Assembly (NCBI GenBank): GCA_030535455.1
Contig: JAUNJY010000007.1
Coordinates: 54,784-118,783 of the forward strand
DNA length: 64,000 bases
Source of the DNA: a bacterium
GTDB taxonomy: Bacteria > Bacillota > Clostridia > Lachnospirales > Lachnospiraceae
Direction: 5' to 3'
Shown: one piece after another, positions 15,844-26,204 of the stretch
How positions within the stretch are numbered: the stretch's first letter is position 1
Layout of the letters: each line of letters begins with the position of its first letter
Notes under the pieces: generated by a model
What the model was told of the DNA's origin: nothing
Database searches by the model: none
The model's input: only the letters and a program-made list of their open reading frames with translations
Translations under genes and position numbers: made by a program

Positions 15844-18123
15844 ATGGAACATTATATGAAAATAGCTGGTCTTAAAAAGAAAGACCTGAAGGATCTTGGA
15901 GAGGATTTTTCCGCTACCAATGATAAAGGAAAAAAGATAGGGTTTACAAATTATTATATGGAGAAAGACCATAAGCCATTTTACGGAGTAAGCGGAGAAT
16001 TCCATTTTAGCAGATGTGATGCAAAAAGATGGGAAGACGAGTTAGTGAAGATGAAACTAGGTGGGATCACGGTAATCTCAACCTATGTATTCTGGAATCA
16101 TCACGAGGAGGAAGAGGGCGTCTTTGAGTTTAGTGGCAATAAAGACTTAAGGGCCTTTATTAAGCTGTGTAAAAAGCATTCATTGGATGTGATTCTTAGA
16201 ATTGGGCCATTTGCCCATGGCGAAGTTAGAAATGGAGGAATGCCCGACTGGTTGTATGGAAAGCCATTCGAGGTACGACAGCTAAATGAGGGCTTTCTAA
16301 CGTATACCAAACGATTGTACATAAAGATAGCAGAGCAGGTAAAAGGACTTTTCTTTTCAGACAATGGACCAATTATCGGAGTTCAGTTGGATAATGAATA
16401 TATGCATTCTTCCGCACCATGGGAGAGTACAACCGGGATCTCCAACGAATGGGTTCCTACTGGGAAAGATGGTAAAGCTTATATGTTAAAGCTAAAAGAA
16501 ATTGCAGAGGAATGTGGGATTAATCCGGTGTTTTATACATGCACTGGATGGGGAGGCGCTGCAACCCCGGATAACATGCTGCCACTTTGGGGCGGATACG
16601 CATTTCGTCCATGGCTGTTTTATTCTCATCATGGAAAACATCCAAGTACTGAAGAATATGTATATCAGGAGTTCCATAACAATGAGGTGCCATGTGTCCA
16701 TGACTTTCAGCCAAGCTACAAACCAGAGGAACGTCCGTATGCTTGCTGTGAAATGGGCGGTGGCATGTTTAGCAGTTACAATTACCGGTTTGTCCTTCCG
16801 TTTAAAAGCGTAGATGCCATGGCCAATATCAAGATGGCGTCTGGATGCAATTTCCTTGGTTATTACATGTACCATGGCGGTACCAATCCGTTAGGGAAGC
16901 ATGGAACATTTATGAATGAAAGTCAGGCACCCAAACGGTCTTATGATTTTCAGGCACCACTTGGAGAATTCGGTCAGATACGAGAGTCCTATGGACGCCT
17001 TAAGACCATTCACTATTTTGCAGAAACGTTTCAAGAGCAATTGTGCAGCTTAGTGACCGTTCTTCCACAAGGGGCATCCACCATAGAGCCAAATGACCTT
17101 ACGACTCTTAGATATGCAGTCCGTACGGATGGAAAACGGGGATTTCTATTTATTAATAATTATCAGGATCATGAGGAAATGACAAAGAAATCCAGAGAGC
17201 AGATTACGTTGGAACTTGAGACGGAAAAAGTTGTATTTCCACCGATCGACATTGCAGCAGATGAAAATTGTATCCTTCCATTTCATATGGAATTACAGGG
17301 AATTGATCTGATTACAGCCACAGCACAGCCGGTTACTTTTGTAATGACGAAGAAGGGCGTACTGTATGTGTTTATGCGTCCCGAAGGAATGCAAGCGGAA
17401 TTCCAGTTTTCTAAGGATGCTAAAATAAATGGAACAGACAGCAATCGATTTGTAATGGATGAGAACAGGGATGCAGAGGTGTTTTTTGTCGAAGAAGGAG
17501 AACAACAGATTCAGATTTTATGCGTGAGCAGGGAAGTATCCAACAATATGTATCGGTTAGAAGGAAAAGGCGTATTGTTTACCGATGCAGCATTGCTCGC
17601 CGATGAAGAAGGAATACAGATCGAAAGCAGGAAGCATTTCAATCAGATTACTACATATCCGTCCGACCTTTTAGAGAACAGTGCATATGTAACACGTATA
17701 GAAACGGATGATGATTTCGTACTTGGATGCTATAAGTCAGAGTGCAGAAAGGTTACCATAGAGCCTGAACTTAAACAAGTTGGAGAAAGCCGTTATACAG
17801 TACAGCTACCAATTGGACTAAAAAAGGACATCAAAGACCTGATCTTAAAGATTGAGTATGCGGGAGATATTGGTCAGGCATTTATCAATGGCCAGCTGAT
17901 CCATGATAATTTCTGCAATGGAGCTGCCTGGGAGATTAGTGTGGGAACATACTTGGAACAATTGGAAAACGAACCGATTACCATTTATATCACTCCGTTA
18001 AAGGAAGGCGTCAATGTTAATGTAGAGTCTGCAATGGCAGCAAGAATTGAAGAAGTCGAGTTTATGATTGGAGCAATTAGCAGCATTTGTGCTGAACCGG
18101 TATATGAGCTTCGTGTAATGTAA
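15844..18123 (+). CDS. Glycoside hydrolase family 35 beta-galactosidase
   Basis: A 759-residue intracellular GH35 enzyme without signal peptide. It should release terminal beta-galactose from oligosaccharides. The N-terminal barrel shows GVSGEFHFSRCDAKRW, STYVFWNHHEEEEGVFEF and GPFAHGEVRNGGMPDWL. The proposed acid/base Glu is in GVQLDNEYMHS and the nucleophile Glu in ACCEMGGGM. Beta-sandwich domains fill the C-terminal half. ATG 15844 is seven bases after AAGGAG. It is transcribed toward an AraC gene and lies next to a DUF5107-TPR gene and galE, forming a galactoside utilisation locus. Confidence 0.9.
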   Translation: MEHYMKIAGLKKKDLKDLGEDFSATNDKGKKIGFTNYYMEKDHKPFYGVSGEFHFSRCDAKRWEDELVKMKLGGITVISTYVFWNHHEEEEGVFEFSGNKDLRAFIKLCKKHSLDVILRIGPFAHGEVRNGGMPDWLYGKPFEVRQLNEGFLTYTKRLYIKIAEQVKGLFFSDNGPIIGVQLDNEYMHSSAPWESTTGISNEWVPTGKDGKAYMLKLKEIAEECGINPVFYTCTGWGGAATPDNMLPLWGGYAFRPWLFYSHHGKHPSTEEYVYQEFHNNEVPCVHDFQPSYKPEERPYACCEMGGGMFSSYNYRFVLPFKSVDAMANIKMASGCNFLGYYMYHGGTNPLGKHGTFMNESQAPKRSYDFQAPLGEFGQIRESYGRLKTIHYFAETFQEQLCSLVTVLPQGASTIEPNDLTTLRYAVRTDGKRGFLFINNYQDHEEMTKKSREQITLELETEKVVFPPIDIAADENCILPFHMELQGIDLITATAQPVTFVMTKKGVLYVFMRPEGMQAEFQFSKDAKINGTDSNRFVMDENRDAEVFFVEEGEQQIQILCVSREVSNNMYRLEGKGVLFTDAALLADEEGIQIESRKHFNQITTYPSDLLENSAYVTRIETDDDFVLGCYKSECRKVTIEPELKQVGESRYTVQLPIGLKKDIKDLILKIEYAGDIGQAFINGQLIHDNFCNGAAWEISVGTYLEQLENEPITIYITPLKEGVNVNVESAMAARIEEVEFMIGAISSICAEPVYELRVM

Positions 18124-18125
18124 TG

Positions 18126-18968
18126 TCAGAAAGGACTGCGATATTCACTTGGCGTCATCTTTTCCCATTTCTTAAAGGTAGTGCAAAAGTTACTTTCATC
18201 AGAAAAACCGGAATGATAGGCAATTTCCTTAATGGAAAGGGACGTTGTCTTTAATAAAAACTTGGCGCAGTTGATACGTGTTGCAATCAAGTATTGATGT
18301 GGAGTCATTCCGGTTTCCTTTGTAAAGATCCTTGTAAAATAGAAAGGACTTAAAGAAGCTTCTTCTGCCAGTTTTTTTAGGGAAATCTGTTCCATAAAGT
18401 GTTCAGTGATATAGGAAATGACATTGGAAAGGGAATGTTCATTTTTCATGGCTATGTCATTGATGGAGTCTGAGAATAGTAGTTCTGTCATAATGTCATT
18501 GATATCACGGGAAATGCATTCTTCCTTTACTTGTGCGGAACTTTGAAAGGTGCCATAAAGGTTATGTAAGGTCTGTTCCACAAGCTGCAGATTTCTTGGA
18601 AATAAAACGTTGCCGGAGTTTTTTATAATATGTTCATAATAGCTTCGGCACAATGGTCCGTCAAAATGGAGCCATAACGCTTCACAGCCATTTATTGTTT
18701 CATATTGATGGGGCGCATAGCAATCAAGAAATAGTATACTGTTTTTTGGAACAGTCACCGTAGTTTTTTCAAGTGTCAGCAGACACTCTCCCTTTTTAAT
18801 CAACATAATCAGGAAACTGTCATAGTTGTTTCGTGTAAGTTTATATCCGGCACCATAGGTATAACAACCGATGCAGACAGGGGAAAAGAATAACTTCTTA
18901 GCAAGGGAACTGGCCGTATATACATAATAATCCGAACCAGCAAGTACCAGAGGTTCATTTGGACGCAT
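18126..18968 (-). CDS. AraC-family transcriptional regulator
   Basis: A 280-residue regulator: a cupin-type sensing domain in the first 150 residues (FLDCYAPHQYETI is the typical cupin strand) and two helix-turn-helices at the end (SLKKLAEEASLSPFYFTRIF and SIKEIAYHSGFSDESNFCTT). It lies head-to-tail with the GH35 gene, leaving only two bases, and divergently from the DUF5107-TPR gene. It likely activates this sugar locus in response to a galactoside. Confidence 0.9.
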   Translation of the reverse strand: MRPNEPLVLAGSDYYVYTASSLAKKLFFSPVCIGCYTYGAGYKLTRNNYDSFLIMLIKKGECLLTLEKTTVTVPKNSILFLDCYAPHQYETINGCEALWLHFDGPLCRSYYEHIIKNSGNVLFPRNLQLVEQTLHNLYGTFQSSAQVKEECISRDINDIMTELLFSDSINDIAMKNEHSLSNVISYITEHFMEQISLKKLAEEASLSPFYFTRIFTKETGMTPHQYLIATRINCAKFLLKTTSLSIKEIAYHSGFSDESNFCTTFKKWEKMTPSEYRSPF

Positions 18969-19150
18969 AATGCTTCTCCTTTCCTGAATAGAATTGTTAC
19001 CTACTAGTATAGCAGAGTAGTGAATATAGTTCCATAAAAAGAAAGCAATTTTTAAAAATATATAGGCAAGTTTTACGAATGAAAATAAGGAAAAGTAAAG
19101 CTACAATGGAGCTAAAGAAAAGCAATTTACAATAATCAGGAGGAAGCAAA

Positions 19151-22100
19151 ATGGATACAGTGAAGATCTGGGAAGAGGAAGTGCTAATCCCAACCTATGA
19201 AGTCGGTGAGCCGGACAAAAATCCTATGTTTTTAGAAAATAGAGTGTATCAGGGAAGTTCAGGCAAGGTATATCCATATCCAACCACGGAAAAAATCAGT
19301 CATGAGAAAAAAGACAAACTATGGCATGCCGTTTACTTGGAAAATGAATATTTGAAAGTCATGATTTTGCCGGAACTGGGTGGCCGCATCCAGAGAGCAT
19401 TTGATAAGACCAATAACTATGATTTTGTATATTACAATCATGTCATAAAGCCAGCATTGGTAGGACTAGCAGGACCATGGATTTCAGGAGGAATTGAGTT
19501 TAACTGGCCTCAGCATCACAGGCCTACCACGTACATGCCGGTGGACCATATGATTGAAGAACATGAAGACGGAAGTAAGACATTATTAATTAATGATGTA
19601 GATCAAATGTATGGAACCAAAGGAATTGCCTCCTTTACGTTATATCCCGGAAAAGCATATATAGAAATTCAAGGGCAGTTATACAATCGAACCGCAATGC
19701 CACAGACCTTCCTATGGTGGGCAAATCCGGCCGTTCCAGTCAATGACCATACCCAGTCCATATTTCCGCCGGATGTACATAATGTTTATGACCATGGGAA
19801 ACGAGATGTTTCCCGGTTCCCAATTGCAAAGGGAGTGTATTACAAGCATGACTATAGCGAAGGCGTAGACATATCCCGGTATAAAAATATTCCGGTGCCA
19901 ACGTCCTATATGGCAGAGACCTCCAAGTATGATTTTGTTGGAGGATATGATTACAAAAAAGAAGCCGGTTTGCTCCATGTAGCAGACCACCATGTTTCAC
20001 CTGGAAAAAAACAGTGGACTTGGGGGTGCGGAGAATTTGGAAAGGCATGGGACCGTAATCTGACGGATGAAGATGGTCCATATATTGAATTAATGACTGG
20101 TGTTTATACAGAAAACCAGCCGGATTTTTCATGGTTAAAGCCATTTGAAGAAAAGACATTCAAGCAGTATTTCATGCCTTATAAAAAAGTCGGTGCTGTA
20201 AAGAATGCAACCATTCATGCCGCGCTGAATGTGGAGATTGAAAAGCATGCCGTTGTAGTTACTGCGTACGGGACAGAACTGTATGACCATGCAGAGCTTA
20301 TAATAAAAAATGCAAAAAAAGCTGTGTATCGGGAAACCTGCAGATTGTCTCCTGTAGATATTATCCAGCGAACGGTGAAAACAATGGTCGTAAATGCACA
20401 GGATATTTGTGTATCGATCATTTCCGACGGGGAACTTTTAGTGGAATACCAGCCGGAACAGGAGAAGATTCCAGAACTGGCAAAACCAGCAGAACCAGCC
20501 AAAGAGCCAGAAGAGATCATGACAAATGAAGAACTCTTTCTGATGGCACAGCATATTGAACAGCATCGCCATGCCACCTATCTTCCAGACCCATATTATC
20601 TAGAAGGATTAAAACGTGATCCAGGAGATAGCAGAATAAATACTGCATATGGACTACTACTTCTTAGAAGGGGAGACTTCATAAGTGCAGAAAAGCATTT
20701 TAAGACTGCAATTAAACGGATTACCTGGAGAAGCCCAAACCCATATAACAGTGAACCTTATTATAATCTAGGAGTAGCATTATTTTACCAAGAGAAACAG
20801 GAAGAGGCCTACGACGCCTTTTACAAGGCAACCTGGAGCAGTGAGCAGCAGGAAATGTCTTTCTATTATCTTGCGGCAATTGAAGCCCAACGAAACAACT
20901 ATGAGTCTGCACTGGAACTGGTGGAGAAAGGCTTGGTAAAGAATACCCATAATAGCAAGGCTAGGGGATTGAAAACAGCAATTCTAAGGAAGCTTGGGAA
21001 GAAAGAAGAGGCCAAGAATTGGATTAAAGAAACTCTAAACATTGACCCGTTTGATTACCTGTCTCGATTTGAACTTGCTGGACTAACGGATTGCAAAGAA
21101 GAAATTATATCAGAGATAAATCAACTAATGCGCGGTTTTCAAGAAGCGTATCTGCAAGTGGCAAGAGATTACGCAGAGGCAGGCTTATATGAAGAAGCCA
21201 TTGCAATACTAGGCCAGTGTAAAGCTGGCTATCCTATGTTGTCATACTACAAGGCATACTATCTAAAGAAACTAGGAAGGACGGAGGAAAGCAACGAAGT
21301 ATATAAAAAAGCAGATGCCTGTTCGCCACTTTATTGTTTCCCAAACAAGCTAGAAGATATCGCTGTGTTAAATGAGGCGGTGGTACAGTTTCAAGAAGGG
21401 GCTAAGGCATATTACTATCTAGGATGCCTATACTATGACAAGCTTCAGTTTGAAAAGGCGATCTCTTTGTGGGAAAAATCAGTAGAACTGGATGCCTCAT
21501 TTCCTACGGCACATCGTAACCTGGCACTTGCGTATTACAACAAACAGAAGGAACCACAAAAAGCAAAAATTGAATTAGAAAAGGCATTTTCATTAGATGA
21601 GACAGATGCCAGAATCTTCTTAGAACTGGACCAGCTCTATAAGAAGCTAGGCGTGGCAGTTACAAAGCGATTAAGAAATTATGAGTCACATCTTAATATT
21701 GTCAAAAAACGAGACGATGTCATGCTAGAGTATGTGACCCTTTATAATATGGCTGGAATGTATCATAAAGCATATGACACGATTATGTCTCATAAGTTTC
21801 GCCCATGGGAAGGGGCAGAAGGAAGGATATCCGGTCAGTATAAGATTGCACTAGTGGAACAGGCAAAAGAAGAGATTGCGCAGGAAAATTATAAAACGGC
21901 AGAGACCTTGCTTTGTAAGGCTCTTATCTATCCAGAAAACCTAGGTGAGGGCAGGCTGGAAGGGACAAAAGACAATCACATCTATTATTATCTAGGAGTC
22001 GTAAAGCAAGCACTTGGTGACCAAGAAGAGGCAGTCAAATGCTATGAAAAAGCAGAGCTTGGTGAAAATGAGCCGGCAGGAGCAATGTATTACTATGATC

Positions 22101-22432
22101 AGCCTGCAGATATGCTTCTTTATAAAGGATTGGCAAAGAAAGAACTTAAAAAGACCAAGGAGGCCTATTCCTGCTTTAATAAGCTGATGGATTATGGGGA
22201 ACGGCATCTAAATGAGGAAGTAAAAAAAGATTATTTTGCAGTTTCCCTTCCTGATTTTCTAATCTTTGAGGATGACATGGAGAAAAGGAATAAGGCACAC
22301 TGCTATTATTTAATGGGACTTGCAAGCATTGGGTTACAAGAGAAAGAAAAGGCAGCAGAATATTTTGATTTGGCACTGCAGTATGACTATAATCATCAGA
22401 ACTGCCGTATTTACCGAAAAATGATAAGTTAG
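19151..22432 (+). CDS. DUF5107 domain protein with long TPR array
   Basis: A 1093-residue protein. Residues about 40-330 resemble DUF5107, with a galactose-mutarotase-like beta-sandwich (MILPELGGRIQRAFDKTNN, GISGG-like WISGGIEFNWPQHH). From about 475 to the end there are many tetratricopeptide repeats such as EAYDAFYKATWSS and KAISLWEKSVELDASFPTAH. It lacks a signal peptide. The DUF5107 family is found beside glycoside hydrolases and may bind or mutarotate sugars, but no activity is established that I can cite. The ribosome site AGGAGG precedes ATG 19151. Its place between the AraC gene and galE argues for a galactose-related role. Confidence 0.8.
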   Translation: MDTVKIWEEEVLIPTYEVGEPDKNPMFLENRVYQGSSGKVYPYPTTEKISHEKKDKLWHAVYLENEYLKVMILPELGGRIQRAFDKTNNYDFVYYNHVIKPALVGLAGPWISGGIEFNWPQHHRPTTYMPVDHMIEEHEDGSKTLLINDVDQMYGTKGIASFTLYPGKAYIEIQGQLYNRTAMPQTFLWWANPAVPVNDHTQSIFPPDVHNVYDHGKRDVSRFPIAKGVYYKHDYSEGVDISRYKNIPVPTSYMAETSKYDFVGGYDYKKEAGLLHVADHHVSPGKKQWTWGCGEFGKAWDRNLTDEDGPYIELMTGVYTENQPDFSWLKPFEEKTFKQYFMPYKKVGAVKNATIHAALNVEIEKHAVVVTAYGTELYDHAELIIKNAKKAVYRETCRLSPVDIIQRTVKTMVVNAQDICVSIISDGELLVEYQPEQEKIPELAKPAEPAKEPEEIMTNEELFLMAQHIEQHRHATYLPDPYYLEGLKRDPGDSRINTAYGLLLLRRGDFISAEKHFKTAIKRITWRSPNPYNSEPYYNLGVALFYQEKQEEAYDAFYKATWSSEQQEMSFYYLAAIEAQRNNYESALELVEKGLVKNTHNSKARGLKTAILRKLGKKEEAKNWIKETLNIDPFDYLSRFELAGLTDCKEEIISEINQLMRGFQEAYLQVARDYAEAGLYEEAIAILGQCKAGYPMLSYYKAYYLKKLGRTEESNEVYKKADACSPLYCFPNKLEDIAVLNEAVVQFQEGAKAYYYLGCLYYDKLQFEKAISLWEKSVELDASFPTAHRNLALAYYNKQKEPQKAKIELEKAFSLDETDARIFLELDQLYKKLGVAVTKRLRNYESHLNIVKKRDDVMLEYVTLYNMAGMYHKAYDTIMSHKFRPWEGAEGRISGQYKIALVEQAKEEIAQENYKTAETLLCKALIYPENLGEGRLEGTKDNHIYYYLGVVKQALGDQEEAVKCYEKAELGENEPAGAMYYYDQPADMLLYKGLAKKELKKTKEAYSCFNKLMDYGERHLNEEVKKDYFAVSLPDFLIFEDDMEKRNKAHCYYLMGLASIGLQEKEKAAEYFDLALQYDYNHQNCRIYRKMIS

Positions 22433-22446
22433 CTCATAAAAACAAA

Positions 22447-22486
22447 GAAACACATCTTTTCTTTTAAAAGTATTTGTGTTTTAATA
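22447..22486 (+). terminator. Probable terminator after the TPR gene
   Basis: AAACACATCTTTT pairs imperfectly with AAAAGTATTTGTGTTT, ending in TTTT. It may allow partial readthrough into galE. Confidence 0.5.
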
Positions 22487-22549
22487 GTTGTGGAAAAGGA
22501 AAAAAATGTTAATGGTAAAGATGAAAACAAATACAGGAGGAAGAAAAAT

Positions 22550-23584
22550 ATGAAGATTTTAGTTCTTGGAGGAGCCGGCTATATTGGTTCACATGTAGTA
22601 AGTGAGCTTATTGATCAAGGTGAGCAGGTTGTAATCGTAGATAGTTTGGAAACCGGACACATAGAAGCAGTACATAAAGAAGCAGTATTTTACCAAGGCG
22701 ATATCCGTAATAAGGAGTTTATCGATGGCGTGTTTGAGAAAGAACAAATCGATGGTGTCATTCATTTCGCAGCAAACTCCTTAGTAGGAGAAAGCATGAC
22801 CAACCCGTTAAAATATTATGATAATAATCTATATGGAACAAAAGTACTATTAGAGAGTATGGTGGAACACAATGTGAAAAAGATAGTATTTTCGTCTACT
22901 GCTGCTACATACGGAGAACCAGAGAGTATTCCGATTTTAGAGACTGACCGTACAGAGCCAACAAATCCATATGGTGAAACTAAATTATCTATGGAAAAAA
23001 TGATGAAATGGACAGATAGGGCACATGGACTTCGCTATGTGGCACTTCGTTATTTTAATGCATGCGGTGCACATGCAAGTGGTAAGATTGGAGAAGCACA
23101 TGATCCAGAGACACACCTTATTCCTTTAATCCTTCAGGTTCCAAATGGTAAGCGCGCTTCTATCAGTATTTACGGAGATGATTATGATACCAAGGACGGC
23201 ACTTGCGTCAGAGACTATATTCATGTAACAGACTTGGCACAGGCTCATATCCTTGCATTAAAGTATCTGATGGAGGGAAATGACAGCAATGTGTTCAATT
23301 TGGGAAATGGCATAGGATTTACCGTAAAAGAAGTAATTGAAACAGCAAGAAAAGTAACAGGACATGCAATTCCAGCAGAAATTACACCAAGGCGTGCAGG
23401 GGATCCTGCTAAGCTGATTGCATCCAGCGAAAAAGCTAAGAAAGTGTTAGGATGGAACCCACAGCATGCAGACATAGAAGAAATCATTGCATCTGCATGG
23501 AACTGGCACAAAAATCATCCAAATGGATATGCCAAAAATCAAGAAGATGTTTCTCAAACTGAGAAAATTTTACAAAGAGGGTAA
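22550..23584 (+). CDS. galE: UDP-glucose 4-epimerase
   Basis: A 344-residue short-chain dehydrogenase-type epimerase that interconverts UDP-galactose and UDP-glucose with tightly bound [13 protein letters not shown] is the NAD loop, [10 protein letters not shown] carries the catalytic Ser/Thr region, and [12 protein letters not shown] has the YxxxK motif. [19 protein letters not shown] is the GalE signature. ATG 22550 is preceded by AGGAGG; 20 extra upstream residues in the longer frame are not homologous. It completes the Leloir-type step for galactose released by the GH35 enzyme. Confidence 0.96.
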   Translation: MKILVLGGAGYIGSHVVSELIDQGEQVVIVDSLETGHIEAVHKEAVFYQGDIRNKEFIDGVFEKEQIDGVIHFAANSLVGESMTNPLKYYDNNLYGTKVLLESMVEHNVKKIVFSSTAATYGEPESIPILETDRTEPTNPYGETKLSMEKMMKWTDRAHGLRYVALRYFNACGAHASGKIGEAHDPETHLIPLILQVPNGKRASISIYGDDYDTKDGTCVRDYIHVTDLAQAHILALKYLMEGNDSNVFNLGNGIGFTVKEVIETARKVTGHAIPAEITPRRAGDPAKLIASSEKAKKVLGWNPQHADIEEIIASAWNWHKNHPNGYAKNQEDVSQTEKILQRG

Positions 23585-23850
23585 ACAAAGTATAATTGCA
23601 TAGATTATGGAAATAGTAAAAAATATTCCAGCATATACATTGTGAAAGATAAAAAGGAAACAATTAGTTGTTCAAAGATAACTCAGAACTTATGCTTGTC
23701 ACTTCAGAACGAGAAGATCAGCGAACAAATGGCCAGTCCCCACATGTAGTTGCAATTTTTCGTTCTGCTTTCATGGCGACAATAGAGTAAGATTTAACGT
23801 AGGATTTTGTAAAAACTTTGATATTCCTTAGATGGCAGCAATACCGTATT

Positions 23851-24002
23851 TATGGATAGAAAGCGTCTCTTGGAGCCGCCTTCCATTCATAAAAAAGGCC
23901 CTAAAAAGACAGTGCGTACGATGCGCACTCACCGGAAATGAAAGTGTCGCAGTCGCGACCAGGTTCGGTACAAAAAAAGTGTGTGTGGAGCACACTTTTT
24001 TT
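23851..24002 (+). repeat. Dispersed structured element, copy C
   Basis: Hairpin 1 pairs ATGGATAG with a diverged CTTCCATTCAT. The core CGATGCGCACTCACCGG follows, with an inner perfect hairpin GTCGC-AGTC-GCGAC, then AGGTTCGGTAC. Hairpin 4 is a perfect 12-base stem (23972-23983 with 23991-24002) ending in seven T, so the element itself can end as a terminator. It lies in a 721-base gene-less stretch (23585-24305) that otherwise shows only copy D and a promoter. Confidence 0.75.
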
Positions 24003-24007
24003 AATAC

Positions 24008-24130
24008 ATAGGAGACTTCTCTTCGAGAAGTCTCCTATTCTTGAACAAAGCACCCTGAAAAGCGGGGGCAAGATGCGCAATCACTCGAGAGAAAGATGTC
24101 GCAATCGTAACCCGGTTCGGCGCGAGTAAA
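24008..24130 (+). repeat. Dispersed structured element, copy D
   Basis: Hairpin 1 is a perfect 14-base stem (24008-24021 with 24025-24038) around TTC. Hairpin 2 pairs GCACCC with GGGGGC around TGAAAAGC. The core GATGCGCAATCACTCG and GGTTCGGCGCG follow. It begins right after the hairpin-4 T-run of copy C, so two elements stand in tandem. Confidence 0.78.
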
Positions 24131-24235
24131 ATGGTTCCTGAGGACTGAATACAGGATATGGATGCGCCCAATGTAAACAGATATTTCTTGCCGAAAGACC
24201 CCCTTCTATATAGGTAAAAAAAGTCGAAAATAATA

Positions 24236-24264
24236 TTGACATCCTATTTTACATATACTATACT
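24236..24264 (+). promoter_or_regulatory. Promoter of ylxM-ffh-rpsP-khpA (TTGACA-N17-TATACT)
   Basis: TTGACA at 24236-24241 and TATACT at 24259-24264 have a 17-base spacer. Box sequences and spacing equal those of the stand-alone rpsP promoter at 6862-6890. Confidence 0.85.
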
Positions 24265-24266
24265 TA

Positions 24267-24296
24267 CCACTGTAAAGAAAAATACTTTACAGGTGG
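24267..24296 (+). promoter_or_regulatory. Transcript-start dyad of ylxM-ffh-rpsP-khpA
   Basis: CCACTGTAAAG pairs with CTTTACAGGTGG with one bulged G, around AAAAATA. TGTAAAG starts seven bases after the -10, exactly as at 6897. The right arm also provides GGTGGTGAT, the ribosome binding site region of ylxM, so folding could hide the ylxM start. Confidence 0.7.
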
Positions 24297-24305
24297 TGAT
24301 CAAAT

Positions 24306-24716
24306 ATGACAAACCAGGTTATTTTAGACAATAATGATGGTAAAAATAAAAAATCAAAAGCAACGACAAAGCTGGATCAGATCGTAGAATTATCATTACT
24401 ATATGACTTCTACGGAGCATTACTGAAGGATCACCAGCGAGAAATTTACGAGGATTACATATTAAATGATCTCTCGTTAAGTGAAATTGCTTCAGAGCAG
24501 GATATTTCTAGACAAGGTGTACATGATATCATTAAGCGTTGCAGCAAGCAACTGATGGATTATGAAGCCAAGTTACAATTGATAGAAAAGTTTAATAATA
24601 CAAAGGATAGAGTAAATCAAATTAATGTGTATGCGAAAAGCATAAAAGAGACAGGATGTCTTGACAAAATAGATGAGATTGAAAAATTATCATACCAAAT
24701 ATTAGACGAGTTTTAG
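24306..24716 (+). CDS. ylxM: YlxM family DNA-binding protein (SRP-associated)
   Basis: A 136-residue helix-turn-helix protein. The region DLSLSEIASEQDISRQGVHDII is the sigma-70 region 4-like HTH of the family. It is nearly always encoded just upstream of ffh, and streptococcal YlxM has been linked to SRP function. GGTGGTGAT upstream serves as the ribosome site. It ends 23 bases before ffh. Confidence 0.9.
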   Translation: MTNQVILDNNDGKNKKSKATTKLDQIVELSLLYDFYGALLKDHQREIYEDYILNDLSLSEIASEQDISRQGVHDIIKRCSKQLMDYEAKLQLIEKFNNTKDRVNQINVYAKSIKETGCLDKIDEIEKLSYQILDEF

Positions 24717-24739
24717 AGAATTAGATGGGAGGTATGTGT

Positions 24740-26092
24740 ATGGCATTCGACAGTTTAACGGATAAATTACAGAACGTATTTAAAAACCTTAGAGGTAAAG
24801 GAAAATTATCAGAAGCTGATGTAAAGGCTGCTTTAAAAGAAGTAAAGATGGCATTACTTGAAGCGGATGTTAACTTCAAAGTTGTAAAAAACTTTGTAAA
24901 GACAGTGCAAGAAAGAGCAATCGGTCAAGAGGTTATGACAAGTCTGACACCTGGCCAGATGGTAGTTAAGATCGTTAACGAAGAAATGGTTAACTTAATG
25001 GGAGCTGAGACTACTGAAATCGCTCTTAAACCAACACAAGAAATCACTGTATTATTAATGTGTGGTCTTCAAGGTGCTGGTAAGACAACAACAACTGCAA
25101 AGATTGCAGGAAAGTTAAAACAAAAAGGCAGAAAGCCTTTGCTTGTAGCATGTGATATTTATCGTCCGGCTGCAATCGAACAGTTACAGATCAACGGTGA
25201 AAAACAAGGTGTGCCAGTATTTGCAATGGGTACAAGTCACAAACCTGTTAACATCGCAAAAGCTGCCATTGAGCATGCAGCGAAAAATGGAAATAATGTA
25301 GTAATCTTAGATACTGCAGGTCGTCTTCACATTGATGAAGATATGATGAACGAGTTAATCGAAATCAAAGAAAATGTAGACGTAGACCAATCCATCTTAG
25401 TTGTTGATGCTATGACAGGTCAGGATGCTGTAAATGTATCTGAAATGTTTAATGATAAAATCGGTATCGATGGCGTTATCTTAACGAAATTAGATGGTGA
25501 TACAAGAGGTGGTGCTGCACTTTCTATCCGTGCGGTAACAGGCAGACCAATCCTTTATGTAGGTATGGGTGAAAAACTTTCTGATTTAGAACAGTTTTAT
25601 CCAGACCGTATGGCATCCAGAATCCTTGGAATGGGTGATATCTTAACTTTAATCGACAAAGCACAAGCAGAAATCGATGAAGACAAGGCAAAAGAATTAG
25701 AACAAAAGATCCGTAAAGCGGACTTTAACTTCAATGATTATCTGGAACAAATGCAACAGATCAAGAACATGGGTGGAATTGGTGATATCTTAAGCATGAT
25801 GCCTGGCATGGGCGGTAAGATGAAAGACATCGAAATTCCGGAAAATCTTTTAACTGGCGTAGAAGCAATTATCCGCTCTATGACTGATGAAGAGAGAAAC
25901 AACCCGGATCTTATCAATCCTTCCAGAAAGAAACGTATTGCCAAAGGTGCAGGCGTGGATATCAGCGAAGTAAATAAATTAATCAAACAGTTTGAACAAG
26001 GCAAAAAGATGATGAAGCAAATGTCTGGTATGATGTCAGGCAAAGGTGCAAAACGCGGTGGCGGCAAATTCAAATTACCTTTTGGCTTTTAA
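24740..26092 (+). CDS. ffh: Signal recognition particle protein Ffh
   Basis: The 450-residue SRP54 homologue, a GTPase that binds signal peptides of nascent chains and SRP RNA and hands ribosomes to FtsY. An N domain comes first; the G domain has CGLQGAGKTTTTAKIAGK, DTAGRLH, TKLDGDTRGGAAL and a conserved GMGEKLSDLE; the M domain is methionine-rich and ends MMKQMSGMMSGKG. ATG 24740 is six bases after GGGAGG; two earlier in-frame ATGs (24725, 24734) lie in or before that site. Confidence 0.97.
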   Translation: MAFDSLTDKLQNVFKNLRGKGKLSEADVKAALKEVKMALLEADVNFKVVKNFVKTVQERAIGQEVMTSLTPGQMVVKIVNEEMVNLMGAETTEIALKPTQEITVLLMCGLQGAGKTTTTAKIAGKLKQKGRKPLLVACDIYRPAAIEQLQINGEKQGVPVFAMGTSHKPVNIAKAAIEHAAKNGNNVVILDTAGRLHIDEDMMNELIEIKENVDVDQSILVVDAMTGQDAVNVSEMFNDKIGIDGVILTKLDGDTRGGAALSIRAVTGRPILYVGMGEKLSDLEQFYPDRMASRILGMGDILTLIDKAQAEIDEDKAKELEQKIRKADFNFNDYLEQMQQIKNMGGIGDILSMMPGMGGKMKDIEIPENLLTGVEAIIRSMTDEERNNPDLINPSRKKRIAKGAGVDISEVNKLIKQFEQGKKMMKQMSGMMSGKGAKRGGGKFKLPFGF

Positions 26093-26204
26093 TATGTAAT
26101 TGTTTTTTGTATGGAAATGAGTCAGTTCATATTCAGCAAGTTACAATATAGATTTATTACATTTAATTGTAATAGCAGTTTAGACTTAAGGAGGTGAAAA
26201 TAAC

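Noticed and set aside
23938-24129. 63-codon open frame in the 24 kb repeat copies
   Set aside because: It lies wholly in hairpin-rich element sequence and appears in other copies only by repeat similarity (48038-48310, 44293-44538).
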